DNA from: Micromonospora coxensis
Lineage (GTDB): Bacteria > Actinomycetota > Actinomycetes > Mycobacteriales > Micromonosporaceae
Assembly (NCBI RefSeq): GCF_900090295.1
Contig: NZ_LT607753.1
Coordinates: forward strand, 6,138,001 to 6,202,000
DNA: 64,000 bases
Reading direction: 5' to 3'
A program made the translations under genes and the position numbers. Below the pieces are notes generated by a model that had not been told where the DNA came from, ran no database searches, and saw only the letters and a program-made list of their open reading frames with translations. Of the stretch, positions 37,429 to 46,023 are shown one piece after another (the stretch's first letter is position 1; the number at the start of each line of letters is the position of its first letter).

Positions 37429-38514
37429 TCAGGGCACGAGCCGCGCCGCGTGACGTCCGGCCGCCGCGGCGGCGAGGAAGTAGGCGTGGTCGGCGTCCAG
37501 GCCCCGGCCCATGGTCGACAGCGTCACCGGCAGGGCGCGCAGCGCCGCGTCCAGCCCGTCGGTGGGCACCGTCACGAGGGTGTGCCGCGCCGCGAGGGGC
37601 GCCAGCGCGGCGTCCACGTCGGCGGCCAGGGCCGCGTCCAGGCCGGCGGGGACGACCAGCTCCGCCGGGGCGAGGGCCACCCGGCCGTACGCGGTGAGGC
37701 TGTGGTGCGACACGCCCCGGTGCCGGGGGCGCGGGTCGGCGTCGGAGATCCGCAGCGAGCCGACCGGCCGCCCGCCCAGCGCGGCGACCGCGTTGACCGC
37801 CTCGCCCACGCCGACTCCGGAGAAGCCCCAGCGGGTGCCGGTGCCCAGGTTGCCGGGGCCCTGGGCGACGATCGCGACGTCGGCGCGCAGCACGTGCCGG
37901 GCGGCGAGCAGGCCGCTGTGCACGGTGGTGGCCTCCAGGTCGCCGCCGAACGCCTGGCCGACGCTGACCGTGCCGACGAGCCGGTCGCGCAGCCCGTCGA
38001 GGGTGCGGGAGAACCAGGCCGGCAGCGCCCCGCCGTCGGTGAGCACGTACGCCACCCGGGCCCGGGGCGCGTCGGCGTGCACGCCGGCCACGATCGCCGG
38101 CAGCGCCGAGTGCAGGTCGGCGGTGACCACCGGCAGGCCGTCCAGACTCTCCGCGCCGGCCAGCAACTCGTGGTGCGGGGACGCCTCCTCGTCCACCCCG
38201 AGCATGATCGCCTGCAACGGGGTGTAGCGGGCCTTGACCAGGTGCCCGGCGTCGCGGCTGTCGCCGGCCTGCGGCGGGTCCGGCGGAAGCCGGTCGGGCA
38301 GCGCCACGACCAGGGCGTAGCCGCCGGTGCCGAGCCCCATCAGCAGCGCGCCCGCGTTGAGCAGCACCCGGTCGCCGGGCTGCGGGTCGCCGACCAGCGC
38401 GGGGTAGGCCAGGGCCCGCATGACGGACCCGTCGGGCAGGTCGACGTCCAGTTCCGCCGCGCCGGCCCACCGTCGCCGTACCGCCGCCACCGTCCCGGAC
38501 CGCCATCGCACCAT
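37429..38514 (-). CDS. DUF3866 family protein
   Basis: A 361-residue cytoplasmic protein of the DUF3866 family, an actinobacterial family of unknown function that lies beside pafBC. Recognisable parts: MVRWRSGTVAAVRR start, GDRVLLNAGALLMGLGTGGY, the central AGHLVKARYTPLQAIMLGVD block and VAIVAQGPGNLGTGTRWGFS. The ATG at 38514 has TAGCGT seven nt upstream (leaderless type). It is divergent from pafB, with a 191-bp gap. Confidence 0.85.
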   Translation of the reverse strand: MVRWRSGTVAAVRRRWAGAAELDVDLPDGSVMRALAYPALVGDPQPGDRVLLNAGALLMGLGTGGYALVVALPDRLPPDPPQAGDSRDAGHLVKARYTPLQAIMLGVDEEASPHHELLAGAESLDGLPVVTADLHSALPAIVAGVHADAPRARVAYVLTDGGALPAWFSRTLDGLRDRLVGTVSVGQAFGGDLEATTVHSGLLAARHVLRADVAIVAQGPGNLGTGTRWGFSGVGVGEAVNAVAALGGRPVGSLRISDADPRPRHRGVSHHSLTAYGRVALAPAELVVPAGLDAALAADVDAALAPLAARHTLVTVPTDGLDAALRALPVTLSTMGRGLDADHAYFLAAAAAGRHAARLVP

Positions 38515-38521
38515 GCCCGGC

Positions 38522-38527
38522 ACGCTA
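38522..38527 (-). promoter_or_regulatory. Leaderless-type -10 box, DUF3866 gene
   Basis: TAGCGT on the minus strand, seven nt before the ATG at 38514. Confidence 0.45.
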
Positions 38528-38693
38528 TCGGCGCGGCGGTCGCCGTCCACGCCCGGGGCCACCGCCGTGCCGACCTCGGTCCGCGCCCCGGGTCTCACCG
38601 TGGGTCGAGCCGGTCGACACGCTGCGGCGCGGCGGGTGGTGTCGGGCGGCACGACGCGCCCGCGCGGGTGCACGGCGCGTCCGCGCGGGCTGC

Positions 38694-38699
38694 TAGCGT
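38694..38699 (+). promoter_or_regulatory. Leaderless-type -10 box, pafBC
   Basis: TAGCGT, six nt before the GTG at 38706. No ribosome-binding site. Confidence 0.5.
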
Positions 38700-38705
38700 T
38701 CACCC

Positions 38706-39704
38706 GTGTCGCGGAACCGCACCGAACGCCTGGTCAACCTGGTGATCTGTCTGCTGTCCACACGACGGTTCCTGACCGCCGCGCAGATCGCCGCGACCGT
38801 GCCCGGCTACGAGCACGATCCGGACGACCCCAAGGAGCACGAGGCCTTCCAGCGCAAGTTCGAGCGGGACAAGGCCGAGCTGCGGGAACTGGGCGTCCCG
38901 CTGGAGACCGGGACGGCGAGCGTCTTCGACGCCGAGCCGGGGTACCGGATCGCCCACCGCGAGTACGCGCTGCCCGACATCCCGCTCGAACCGGACGAGG
39001 CCGCCGCCGTCGGCATCGCGGCGCGGCTCTGGCAGCACGCCGGGCTGGCCGCCGCCGCCTCCTCCGGGCTGGCCAAGCTGCGCGCCGCGGGGGTGGACGT
39101 CGACCCGCAGGCCACCCTCGGCCTGGAGCCGATGGTGACGGTCGACCCGGCGTTCGCGCCGCTGACCGCCGCCGCCCGTGACCGGCGGCAGGTCACCTTC
39201 GACTACCGGGTGCCCGACCGGGACGCCCCCACCCGCCGCCGGCTGCAGCCGTGGGGCGTGGTCTGCTGGCGTGGCCGGTGGTACGTGGTCGGCCACGACC
39301 TGGACCGCGACGCCACCCGCTGCTTCCGGCTGTCCCGGGTGGTCGGCGCGGTGCGGGCGACCGGCGAGCCGGCGAGTTTCGACCCCCCGCCCGGGGTGGA
39401 CCTGATCAGCCACGTGGCCCGCTGGTCCGGGCCGGTGGAACGGACCGGCCGGGCTACCGTGCTGGCCGCCCCGGGCCGGGCCGCCGGCCTGCGCCGCTGG
39501 GCGGTGCACACCGTGCCGGATCCGGCCGGGGACCGGCTGACCCTGCCGTACGCCGACCCGGACTACCTCGCCGGTCAGCTCGTCGGGTACGGCCCGGACG
39601 TGCGGGTGCTGGATCCGCCGGAGGTGCGCGACGCGGTGATCCAACGGCTCAAGGAGATCGCCGCCCGGCACGAGGACCTGGCCGTGGCCGGGGGTGCCCG
39701 GTGA
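38706..39704 (+). CDS. pafB: WYL-domain transcriptional regulator PafB
   Basis: A 332-residue regulator. A winged-helix HTH at residues 1-75 (RLVNLVICLLSTRRFLTAAQ) is followed by the WYL domain (RRRLQPWGVVCWRGRWYVVG, with RWYVVG in the WYL position) and a WCX-like C-terminus. PafB and PafC act as a pair to activate DNA-damage genes independently of LexA in mycobacteria; the WYL domain is proposed to sense single-stranded DNA or a related ligand. Overlaps pafC by four bases (GTGA), so the subunits are co-translated. Confidence 0.93.
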   Translation: MSRNRTERLVNLVICLLSTRRFLTAAQIAATVPGYEHDPDDPKEHEAFQRKFERDKAELRELGVPLETGTASVFDAEPGYRIAHREYALPDIPLEPDEAAAVGIAARLWQHAGLAAAASSGLAKLRAAGVDVDPQATLGLEPMVTVDPAFAPLTAAARDRRQVTFDYRVPDRDAPTRRRLQPWGVVCWRGRWYVVGHDLDRDATRCFRLSRVVGAVRATGEPASFDPPPGVDLISHVARWSGPVERTGRATVLAAPGRAAGLRRWAVHTVPDPAGDRLTLPYADPDYLAGQLVGYGPDVRVLDPPEVRDAVIQRLKEIAARHEDLAVAGGAR

Positions 39705-40720
39705 CCCGCCCGGCCGCCAGGGGCGGCTCACGCGCCTCCGCCGACCGGCTCGCCCGGCTGCTCAACCTGGTGCCGTACCTGCTGGCCCGCCCCGGCATCG
39801 AGATCGCCGAGGCCGCCGGGGACCTGGGTGTCACCGAGCGGCAGTTGCGCGAGGACCTGGAACTGCTCTGGGTCTGCGGGCTGCCCGGGTACGGCCCCGG
39901 TGACCTGATCGACATGGCCTTCGACGGTGACCGGGTGACCATCACCTACGACGCGGGCATCGACCGGCCGTTGCGGCTCACCCCGGACGAGGCGCTCGCC
40001 TTGGTGGTGGCCCTGCGGATGCTCGCGGAGACCCCCGGGGTGGCCAACCGGGAGGCCGTCGAACGGGCCCTGGCGAAGATCGAGAGCGCGGCCGGTGACC
40101 TGGTGGGCGCGCCGGTGGCGGTGCGGCTGCCGGGCGACACCGAGCGGGTGCGCGAGCTGAGCGCCGCCGTGGAGCGCGGCCGGGCGCTGCGGATCACCTA
40201 CTACACCGCGGCCCGGGACGAGACCACCGAGCGGACCATCGACCCGCTGCGGATGCTCGTGGTCGGCGGCCGGGCGTACGTGGAGGCGTGGTGCCGGCGG
40301 GCGGAGGGGGTACGGCTGTTCCGCGCCGACCGCATCGACGCGGTCACCGAACTCGACGAGGCGGCCGTGGTGCCGCCGCAGGCCCGCCGGCACGACCTCA
40401 GCGACGGGGTGTTCCGCCCCTCGCCGGACCTGCCCCTGATCACCCTGCGGATCGGTCGGGGCGACCGGTGGATCACCGAGTACTACCCGTGCGAGCGGGT
40501 GGAGGTCGACGGCGACCACTGGCTGGTGTCGCTGCGGGTGACCGACCTGGGCTGGGCCCGCCGGTTCGTGCTGGGGCTCGGGCCCGACGTCACCGTGGTC
40601 GCCCCGGTCGAGCTGGCCGAGCAGGTCCGCGCCCAGGCCGCCGCCGCGCTGGCGGCGTACGCCACCCCGGCCGGCGCGGCGCCGTCGGCCGACCCGGCGG
40701 TGGGAGCCGTCACCCAGTAG
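39701..40720 (+). CDS. pafC: WYL-domain transcriptional regulator PafC
   Basis: A 339-residue partner of PafB. It has the same layout: N-terminal HTH (ARLLNLVPYLLARPGIEIAE, LGVTERQLREDLELLWVCG), WYL domain (ERTIDPLRMLVVGGRAYVEA) and a C-terminal WCX region. Its GTG start overlaps the pafB stop by four bases. The HTH residue pattern differs from PafB, consistent with the two contributing different half-site contacts. The small membrane gene and tatAC follow, the standard actinobacterial order. Confidence 0.93.
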   Translation: MTRPAARGGSRASADRLARLLNLVPYLLARPGIEIAEAAGDLGVTERQLREDLELLWVCGLPGYGPGDLIDMAFDGDRVTITYDAGIDRPLRLTPDEALALVVALRMLAETPGVANREAVERALAKIESAAGDLVGAPVAVRLPGDTERVRELSAAVERGRALRITYYTAARDETTERTIDPLRMLVVGGRAYVEAWCRRAEGVRLFRADRIDAVTELDEAAVVPPQARRHDLSDGVFRPSPDLPLITLRIGRGDRWITEYYPCERVEVDGDHWLVSLRVTDLGWARRFVLGLGPDVTVVAPVELAEQVRAQAAAALAAYATPAGAAPSADPAVGAVTQ

Positions 40721-40723
40721 GCT
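40718..40723 (+). promoter_or_regulatory. Leaderless-type -10 box, small coiled-coil protein
   Basis: TAGGCT at the pafC stop, seven nt before the GTG at 40731. Confidence 0.4.
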
Positions 40724-40730
40724 GACCGCC

Positions 40731-40979
40731 GTGGTGAAGTGGATCGTGCTCGCGGTGGTGCTGTTCGCGCTCGTCGTGCTGGCCCTGGCGGTGCGGCCGG
40801 TCGTGGCGCGGCTGCCCCGGCTGCAACGGGCGGCGGTGGCCCTGCAACGCCGCCAGGCCGACGCGGAGGCGCTGCGCGAGGCCGCCGAGGAGCTCCAGGC
40901 GCGGGCGGAGGCGTTGCAGCAGCGCGCCGAACTCGCCCAGGACCGGATCGAGCTGATCAAGGCCAAGCGCGGTCGGTGA
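40731..40979 (+). CDS. Small membrane protein with coiled-coil tail
   Basis: An 82-residue protein. The N-terminal transmembrane helix (WIVLAVVLFALVVLALAVRP) is followed by an Ala/Glu/Arg/Gln-rich coiled coil (residues 35-75, ADAEALREAAEELQARAEAL). No enzymatic motif. It sits between pafC and tatA in the usual order, so it may support membrane assembly or the Tat system (inference from position). Confidence 0.55.
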   Translation: MVKWIVLAVVLFALVVLALAVRPVVARLPRLQRAAVALQRRQADAEALREAAEELQARAEALQQRAELAQDRIELIKAKRGR

Positions 40980-40996
40980 TCGACAGCGGTCGGTGA

Positions 40997-41017
40997 ATCG
41001 CGCGAGATCTGCGCGAT
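40997..41017 (+). terminator. Weak hairpin after the small coiled-coil gene
   Basis: A 7-bp stem (ATCGCGC/GCGCGAT) with a 7-nt loop. Modest strength; possible attenuation before tatA. Confidence 0.35.
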
Positions 41018-41192
41018 CGGCCTCCGTTTCGCGCAGCAGTGAGCGCCGGTAGGTGGTTGACGGGACACTCGGCGGTGGTCAAGACTTCACCGGCCGGCCG
41101 CGTCACCAGTGGCCCGGCGGGTGGCAGCGGCCCGAGACGCACGTACGATGGGCGGCGACACACCCTTCGACTCAGAGCGACTGGAGCTTCCC

Positions 41193-41525
41193 ATGGGTGC
41201 CCTCAAGCCGTGGCACATCGCCGTACTCGTGGTCGTGCTGATCCTGCTCTTCGGCGCGAAGCGGCTCCCCGACGCGGCCCGCTCGCTGGGCCGTTCGCTG
41301 CGGATCATCAAGGCGGAGACCAAGAGCCTGCACGACGACGACAAGGACCTGGCCGAGAAGGCCGACGCCCAGGCCGGCTACCAGCCGCTGCCGCCGCAGG
41401 CTCCGCAGCAGCAGTACGTGCAGCAGCAGTACGCCCAGCCGCAGCAGCAGTACGCCCCGCAGCAGGCCCCGCAGCAGCCGGTCGCCCCGCCGGTCGACCC
41501 GGTGCAGCGCGTCCGCGACAACTGA
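41193..41525 (+). CDS. tatA: Twin-arginine translocase subunit TatA with Gln-rich tail
   Basis: A 110-residue pore-forming component of the Tat pathway. An N-terminal transmembrane helix (KPWHIAVLVVVLILLFGAKR) is followed by the amphipathic helix with FGAKRLPDAARSLGRSLRII, the TatA hallmark. The tail (about 75-100) is a low-complexity stretch with repeated PQQQY/QQQYA units, longer than in many TatA proteins. The ATG at 41193 has a GGAG eight nt upstream. tatC follows 18 bp later. Confidence 0.95.
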   Translation: MGALKPWHIAVLVVVLILLFGAKRLPDAARSLGRSLRIIKAETKSLHDDDKDLAEKADAQAGYQPLPPQAPQQQYVQQQYAQPQQQYAPQQAPQQPVAPPVDPVQRVRDN

Positions 41526-41543
41526 CCGAAGGGCCCGAACACC

Positions 41544-42497
41544 GTGGCCTTCGCGCTCCGCAAGCGCGGCCCGAGCAACTTCGACCGGGCCGCCGACGGG
41601 TCGATGACGCTCATGGAGCACATCCGTGAGCTGCGTAACCGCCTGTTCCGCGCCTCGCTGGCGATCCTGGTCGGCTTCGGCTTCGGCATCTGGCTCTCCG
41701 GCCCGGTGCTGCACCTGTTGCAGCAGCCGTACTGCGACCTGCCGAAGGCGCGGCTGGTCAACGGGTCCTGCAACTTCGTCCAGCTCGGCCCGGCGGACCT
41801 GTTCCTGCTCCAGCTGAAGGTCGGTCTCTGGGTCGGCCTGATCATCGCCGCGCCGGTCTGGCTCTACCAGCTCTGGGCGTTCATCGCCCCGGGCCTGCAC
41901 CGGCACGAGCGGCGGTACGCGTACTTCTTCACCGCGCTGGCCGCCCCGCTCTTCGCCGCCGGCGCGGTGCTGGCGTACTTCGTCACCGCAAAGGGGCTGG
42001 AGTTCCTGCTCAACATCTCCGGCGGCGGTGACATCACCACCACGCTGGACATCACCCGGTACATCTCGTTCGTCACCAACCTGATCATGTTGTTCGGGGT
42101 GGCGTTCGAGTTCCCGCTGGTGGTGCTGATGCTCAACTTCGTCGGCCTGGCCAGCGGACGGAAGCTGCTGAGCTGGTGGCGGGTGGCGGTCTTCGTGTTC
42201 TTCGCCTTCGCGGCGGTGGTCACCCCGACCCCGGACCCGTTCGGCATGACCGCCCTGGCGATCTGCCTCTCCGCGCTCTACTTCGCCGCGGTCGGCGTCG
42301 CCTTCCTCAACGACAAGCGTCGTGGGCGGGGCAAGGAGGTCTACGCCGGCATCGCCGACGACGAGGTCTCGCCGTTGCAGCTCGACGACGAGCCGGTGAC
42401 CGCCACGCCGGAGCTGAGCCACTCCGGGCCGATCGGCGCGCCGGAGCCGGTCGCCGCGCCCGCGCCGATCGACCGCCGCTACGACGACATGACCTGA
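41544..42497 (+). CDS. tatC: Twin-arginine translocase subunit TatC
   Basis: A 317-residue receptor and core of the Tat export system. It has six transmembrane helices. Family marks include MTLMEHIRELRNRLFRASLA near the N-terminus (the binding site for the twin-arginine signal), AFIAPGLHRHERRY, and GVAFEFPLVVLMLNFVGL. A disordered Asp/Pro-rich C-terminal tail follows (about 60 residues). GTG at 41544. tatA and tatC follow pafBC, the conserved layout. Confidence 0.96.
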   Translation: MAFALRKRGPSNFDRAADGSMTLMEHIRELRNRLFRASLAILVGFGFGIWLSGPVLHLLQQPYCDLPKARLVNGSCNFVQLGPADLFLLQLKVGLWVGLIIAAPVWLYQLWAFIAPGLHRHERRYAYFFTALAAPLFAAGAVLAYFVTAKGLEFLLNISGGGDITTTLDITRYISFVTNLIMLFGVAFEFPLVVLMLNFVGLASGRKLLSWWRVAVFVFFAFAAVVTPTPDPFGMTALAICLSALYFAAVGVAFLNDKRRGRGKEVYAGIADDEVSPLQLDDEPVTATPELSHSGPIGAPEPVAAPAPIDRRYDDMT

Positions 42498-42520
42498 CCC
42501 GGTCGCGTCCGTTCCGTCCG

Positions 42521-42555
42521 CCGATGCCGTCCCCGTCCCACGGGGGCGGCATCGG
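42521..42555. terminator. Bidirectional terminator after tatC
   Basis: A 16-bp stem (CCGATGCCGTCCCCGT with one G-U pair) and a 3-nt loop, between the convergent tatC and DUF2278 genes. Confidence 0.75.
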
Positions 42556-42628
42556 CCGTTCGCGCCGGCCGGTGCGGTTGTGGCACCGGGTGCCGGCCGG
42601 CACGGCAGCGCGGAGGGCGGCCCCTGCC

Positions 42629-43273
42629 CTACCGTGGATGCCCCGCGTCGTCGGTCTCGTACGACTGCGAGGTGAACTTCGACAGGAACACGTCGTAGCG
42701 GCCGTCCGGCCGGAACACCACGGTGGCCCCGTCCTGCCAGGTGCCGTTCTCCGCCCACCACTGCGAGCCGGCCGGGTCACCCTGGTTCTGGTGGATGTTG
42801 TGCATGCCCAGTCCGCGCTCGAACGGCTCGCCGAAGATCGCGGTACGGGCGCCGGGCGCCAGGATCGACTCCAGCGCCGTGGCGGCCTCCAGGTGGGATC
42901 CCGACGACCACGCCCGGGCGGCCAGCCACCGGCGCACCGCCGGGGGGAGCAGGGCGGTCAGGCAGCCGTCGGTGAGCCGGAACGCGGGATGCCGGGGGTA
43001 GTCGAGCGCCCCCGAGGACGACGTCGTCGCCAGCGGGTGGCACCCGGTCGTCAGCGCGCCGAGCGTCGGCAGGCGGTCCGCGGGCAGGGTCACCAGCCGC
43101 CACTGCACGCCGGTGGCGGACTGCTTGCTGTCCACGTCCACGGCGCAGTGGTAGTGCCCGGCGGGCGCGGCGACCGTCAGGTTGACGTGGAACCAGCGGC
43201 CCTGCTCGTCCGGAGGGTCGCGGTGGTGCGCGGTGAGCGTCCCGACGAGCACGCCGTAGTGGTCCAGTGGCAT
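42629..43273 (-). CDS. DUF2278 family protein
   Basis: A 214-residue protein of the DUF2278 family. The family start MPLDHYGVLVGTLTAHHRDP, the block GRWFHVNLTVAAPAGHYHCA, and the end GLGMHNIHQNQGDPAGSQWW fit this family. The function is not established. A bacterial extracellular or surface role has been guessed from neighbours elsewhere. No signal peptide is present here. The ATG at 43273 has GATAAT six nt upstream (leaderless type). Confidence 0.8.
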   Translation of the reverse strand: MPLDHYGVLVGTLTAHHRDPPDEQGRWFHVNLTVAAPAGHYHCAVDVDSKQSATGVQWRLVTLPADRLPTLGALTTGCHPLATTSSSGALDYPRHPAFRLTDGCLTALLPPAVRRWLAARAWSSGSHLEAATALESILAPGARTAIFGEPFERGLGMHNIHQNQGDPAGSQWWAENGTWQDGATVVFRPDGRYDVFLSKFTSQSYETDDAGHPR

Positions 43274-43279
43274 ACCGGC

Positions 43280-43285
43280 ATTATC
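43280..43285 (-). promoter_or_regulatory. Leaderless-type -10 box, DUF2278 gene
   Basis: GATAAT on the minus strand, six nt before the ATG at 43273. Confidence 0.45.
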
Positions 43286-43312
43286 GGTGCGGACCGGCGC
43301 CGTCCGGGCCCG

Positions 43313-44056
43313 TCACAGCACCTGGGACAGGAACCGGCGCAGCCGGGGGTGCTCCGGGGCCTCGAAGATCGCGGCCGGCTCGCCGGCCTCCAGCACCACG
43401 CCGTGGTCCATGAAGGCGACGGTGTCGGCGACGGAGCGGGCGAAGCCCATCTCGTGGGTGACCACCACCATGGTCATGCCGCCGGCGGACAGGTCGGCCA
43501 TCACGCCGAGCACGCCCTTGACCAGCTCCGGGTCGAGCGCCGAGGTGGCCTCGTCGAAGAGCATGATCTCCGGTCGCAGGGCCAGCGCGCGGGCGATGGC
43601 CACCCGCTGCTGCTGGCCGCCGGACAGCTGCGCCGGCCGGGAGTCGGCCTTGGCGGCCAGCCCCACGAGGTCCAGTTGGGCCCGGGCGAGTTCGACGGCC
43701 TCGTCCTCGGAGAGCTTCTTCAGCTTGCGCAGCGCCAGGGTGATGTTGCGCAGCACGGTCATGTGCGGGAAGAGGTTGAACTGCTGGAACACCATCCCGA
43801 TCCGCTGGCGCAGCGCGTCCGGGTCGTCGCGCAGCACGCTGCGTCCGTCGAGCAGCACGTCGCCGGAGTCCGGCTCGATGAGCCGGTTGACGGTACGCAG
43901 CAGGGTGGACTTGCCGGAGCCGGAGGGGCCGATCACGCAGGCGGTGCCGCCGGAGGCGACGTCCAGGTCGGCGCCGCGCAGCACCCGGTTGGCCCCGAAG
44001 GCGAGGTGCACGTCGCGGACGGCGAGGCTGACCGAGGTGGCGGTGGTGGTGGTCAT
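43313..44056 (-). CDS. Polar amino acid ABC transporter, ATP-binding subunit
   Basis: A 247-residue ATPase of the PAAT family. Walker A is [20 protein letters not shown], the Q-loop is VFQQFNLFPHMTV, the signature is [15 protein letters not shown] and Walker B is EIMLFDEATSALDPE, with VVTHEMGF as switch. These proteins energise high-affinity amino acid uptake. Its ATG overlaps the permease stop as ATGA. Last gene of the SBP-permease-ATPase operon, whose leader holds a SAM-IV riboswitch, so a sulfur amino acid is the likely substrate (inference). Confidence 0.93.
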   Translation of the reverse strand: MTTTTATSVSLAVRDVHLAFGANRVLRGADLDVASGGTACVIGPSGSGKSTLLRTVNRLIEPDSGDVLLDGRSVLRDDPDALRQRIGMVFQQFNLFPHMTVLRNITLALRKLKKLSEDEAVELARAQLDLVGLAAKADSRPAQLSGGQQQRVAIARALALRPEIMLFDEATSALDPELVKGVLGVMADLSAGGMTMVVVTHEMGFARSVADTVAFMDHGVVLEAGEPAAIFEAPEHPRLRRFLSQVL

Positions 44057-44844
44057 CGGGGGTCCTCTCGGTGCGGCTGCGGCAGGGCGGTCTCGCCGGC
44101 CAGGGCCAGCCCGCCGTCGTCGTCCGGCTGCCCGGTCGCCGCGCGGCCCTGGCGCAGCCGCCGGTCGATCCAGTTGACCGCGTGGGTCAGCGGCACGGTC
44201 AGCGCCAGGTAGAACAGGCCGGCCAGCAGCAGCGCGGACTGGTTGCCGGTGTTCGCCGCGTAGTCCTGCCCGATCCGGAACAGCTCGCGCTGGCTGGCCA
44301 GCAGGCCGAGGAAGTAGACCAGGCTGGAGTCCTTGATCAGGGCGATCAGCTGGTTCACCCAGGCCGGCAGCACCCGGCGTACGCCCTGCGGGACGATCAC
44401 CAGGCGCATGGCCTCACCCCAGGAGAAGCCGAGCGCCCGGGCCCCCTCCAACTGCGCCGCCTCCACGCTCTGGATGCCGGAGCGGAAGATCTCCCCGATG
44501 TAGGCGGCGGCGATCAGCGACAGCGCCAGGATGCCCAGCGGGTACGGGTTGGGGCCCCAGACCTGCATGCCCAGCGGCGCCAGGCCGACGCCGATGAGCA
44601 GGATGGTCGCCGCGGCGGGCAGGCCGCGGAACACGTCGGTGTAGACCCGCGCCGGCCAGCGCAACCACCGGGTACGGGAGATGCCGGCGATGGCCAGCAG
44701 CATGCCCAGCACGGAGCCGAGCAGGGCGGCGGAGACCGCCAGGATCAGCGTGTTGGGCAGCCCGACGGTCACCATCTCGGGCAGCGCCTCGCGCATCGAG
44801 TCGATGTCGAAGAAGGTCTCCCACAGGGTGCCCCACGGATCCAT
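44053..44844 (-). CDS. Polar amino acid ABC transporter, permease subunit
   Basis: A 263-residue membrane protein of the HisM/GlnP-type (BPD_transp_1) family, with about five or six helices. The EAA-loop signature is QLEGARALGFSWGEAMRLVI, with the ATPase-binding Gly. Family start MVTVGLPNTLILAVSAALLG precedes TDVFRGLPAAATILLIGVG. It forms a homodimeric pore fed by the lipoprotein SBP. A 42-bp gap separates it from the SBP gene and a 4-bp overlap joins it to the ATPase. Confidence 0.93.
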   Translation of the reverse strand: MDPWGTLWETFFDIDSMREALPEMVTVGLPNTLILAVSAALLGSVLGMLLAIAGISRTRWLRWPARVYTDVFRGLPAAATILLIGVGLAPLGMQVWGPNPYPLGILALSLIAAAYIGEIFRSGIQSVEAAQLEGARALGFSWGEAMRLVIVPQGVRRVLPAWVNQLIALIKDSSLVYFLGLLASQRELFRIGQDYAANTGNQSALLLAGLFYLALTVPLTHAVNWIDRRLRQGRAATGQPDDDGGLALAGETALPQPHREDPR

Positions 44845-44886
44845 CAGTGCTCTCCTACCGCCCCGCTCGCTCGTGTGCTCGTACCG

Positions 44887-45741
44887 TCAGGAGGTGGCCG
44901 ACGCCGACGGGACGGCGACCGTTCCGCTGCCCGGCGTGAACTCGGCCGGGATCGGCCGGCCCGGGTAGTACTGCTGCTGGAGCCGGGTCCAGGTGCCGTC
45001 GGCGATGACCTCGTCCAGGCCCTTGTCCAGCGCCTCGCGCAGCGCGTCGTTGCCCTTGGCGAAGGCGTACGCGGTGGGGGCGGGGCTGAGCTCCTTCGCC
45101 GCCACGGTGATCTTGCCGTTGCTGTCCGCGGCCGACTTCTCGCCGATCTCGGCCGGGGCGATCCAGGCGTCGGCGGTGCCGGCCTTGAGCTGGTTGATCG
45201 CCCCGTTGTAGTCGGGCACCCGGACCGGGTTGAGGCCCTTGGTGGTGGCGTAGTCGTCCTGGACGGTGCCCTGCACGACGACGACCCGCTTGCCGGCGAG
45301 CTGGTCGAAGCCGGTGATCGGGGAGCCGGCGGGCACGTCGAGGCCGAAGTAGCCGAAGTCGTAGCCGTTGCCGAAGTCGACGGTCTTCTTCCGCGCCTCG
45401 GTGATGGTGATGGAGGAGCTGCCGATGTCGAACTTGCGGTTGTTGACCTGCGACAGCAGCGCCGAGAAGTCGGTGCCGACGAACTCGACCTTCAGGCCGA
45501 CCTTGGCGGCGGCGGCGACGAGCAGGTCGTTGTCGAAGCCGGTGAATTTGCCGTCCTTCAGGTACACGTTCGGCGGCGCGTCGGTGAGCGTGCCGGCGCG
45601 CAGCACGCCCGGCTGGAGCAGGCCGTACGGGTTCTCGGCCGACTGGGCGGCGTCGTCGCCGCCGCAGGCGGTCAGCGTGGCGGCGGCGAGCACGGTGGCG
45701 GCGCCGAGCGCGGCCACCCTGGACAGGGAACGAAGGAATCG
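44887..45741 (-). CDS. Amino acid ABC transporter substrate-binding lipoprotein
   Basis: A 284-residue lipoprotein. The signal peptide ends in lipobox LTAC (Cys27), followed by the two-lobe SBP_bac_3 fold. Ligand-fold marks are GLLQPGVLRAGTLTDAPPN, GFDNDLLVAAAAKVGLKVEF, SSITITEARKKTVDFGNGYD and AGKRVVVVQGTVQDDYATTK. GTG at 45741 with CGGAGA seven nt before; the ATG at 45783 would add a 14-residue non-hydrophobic extension. The 5' leader contains a SAM-IV riboswitch, a leader peptide and a hairpin (45790-46140), pointing to methionine or cystine as substrate. Confidence 0.92.
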   Translation of the reverse strand, partial: RFLRSLSRVAALGAATVLAAATLTACGGDDAAQSAENPYGLLQPGVLRAGTLTDAPPNVYLKDGKFTGFDNDLLVAAAAKVGLKVEFVGTDFSALLSQVNNRKFDIGSSSITITEARKKTVDFGNGYDFGYFGLDVPAGSPITGFDQLAGKRVVVVQGTVQDDYATTKGLNPVRVPDYNGAINQLKAGTADAWIAPAEIGEKSAADSNGKITVAAKELSPAPTAYAFAKGNDALREALDKGLDEVIADGTWTRLQQQYYPGRPIPAEFTPGSGTVAVPSASATS

Positions 45742-45789
45742 CACAGGTGTCTCCGGGAATCGATCGGTCGGCGTGGGACGCACGCCGGG

Positions 45790-45819
45790 GGACGGCGCGC
45801 CCCACGGGGCGCACCGTCC
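45790..45819 (-). terminator. Attenuator-type hairpin before the ABC importer
   Basis: A 14-bp stem (GGACGGTGCGCCCC against GGGGCGCGCCGTCC, one G-U pair), with a 2-nt loop, between the leader-peptide stop (45847) and the SBP start (45741). It could be the terminator that leader translation or SAM binding controls. Confidence 0.6.
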
Positions 45820-45846
45820 GTTGCTACGAGGACGAGGGCTGGTCGA

Positions 45847-45996
45847 CTACGCGGACGGGCGGCGACAGCCGTCGCTGCAGACCCGCATCAGGTCGACGTG
45901 CCGCCGCTTGACCAGCGCGACGCCGGTCGCCGGCGCGTCCGGCGGGGCCGCGGGCGCGGCGCCGCCGACGGGCGGGGCGGGAAGGTGTGCAGACAT
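45847..45996 (-). CDS. Short leader peptide of the sulfur-responsive type
   Basis: A 49-residue open frame with a good ribosome site (CAGGAGAACC ATG). It ends VKRRHVDLMRVCSDGCRRPS, matching the RRHVDL(L/M)RV...C motif of actinobacterial leader peptides found upstream of cysteine and methionine genes. Two Cys codons (C-x3-C) near the end would stall ribosomes when cysteine is scarce. The N-terminal half is Ala/Pro filler. It lies between the SAM-IV riboswitch and the hairpin at 45790. I infer translation-coupled attenuation of the importer. Confidence 0.75.
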   Translation of the reverse strand: MSAHLPAPPVGGAAPAAPPDAPATGVALVKRRHVDLMRVCSDGCRRPSA

Positions 45997-46023
45997 GGTT
46001 CTCCTGGGTCGGTGCTGACCTGG

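Noticed and set aside
45847..45996. Discarding the 49-codon frame as noise
   Set aside because: Kept as a gene because it has a strong ribosome site, a known C-terminal leader motif, and a position between a riboswitch and a hairpin.
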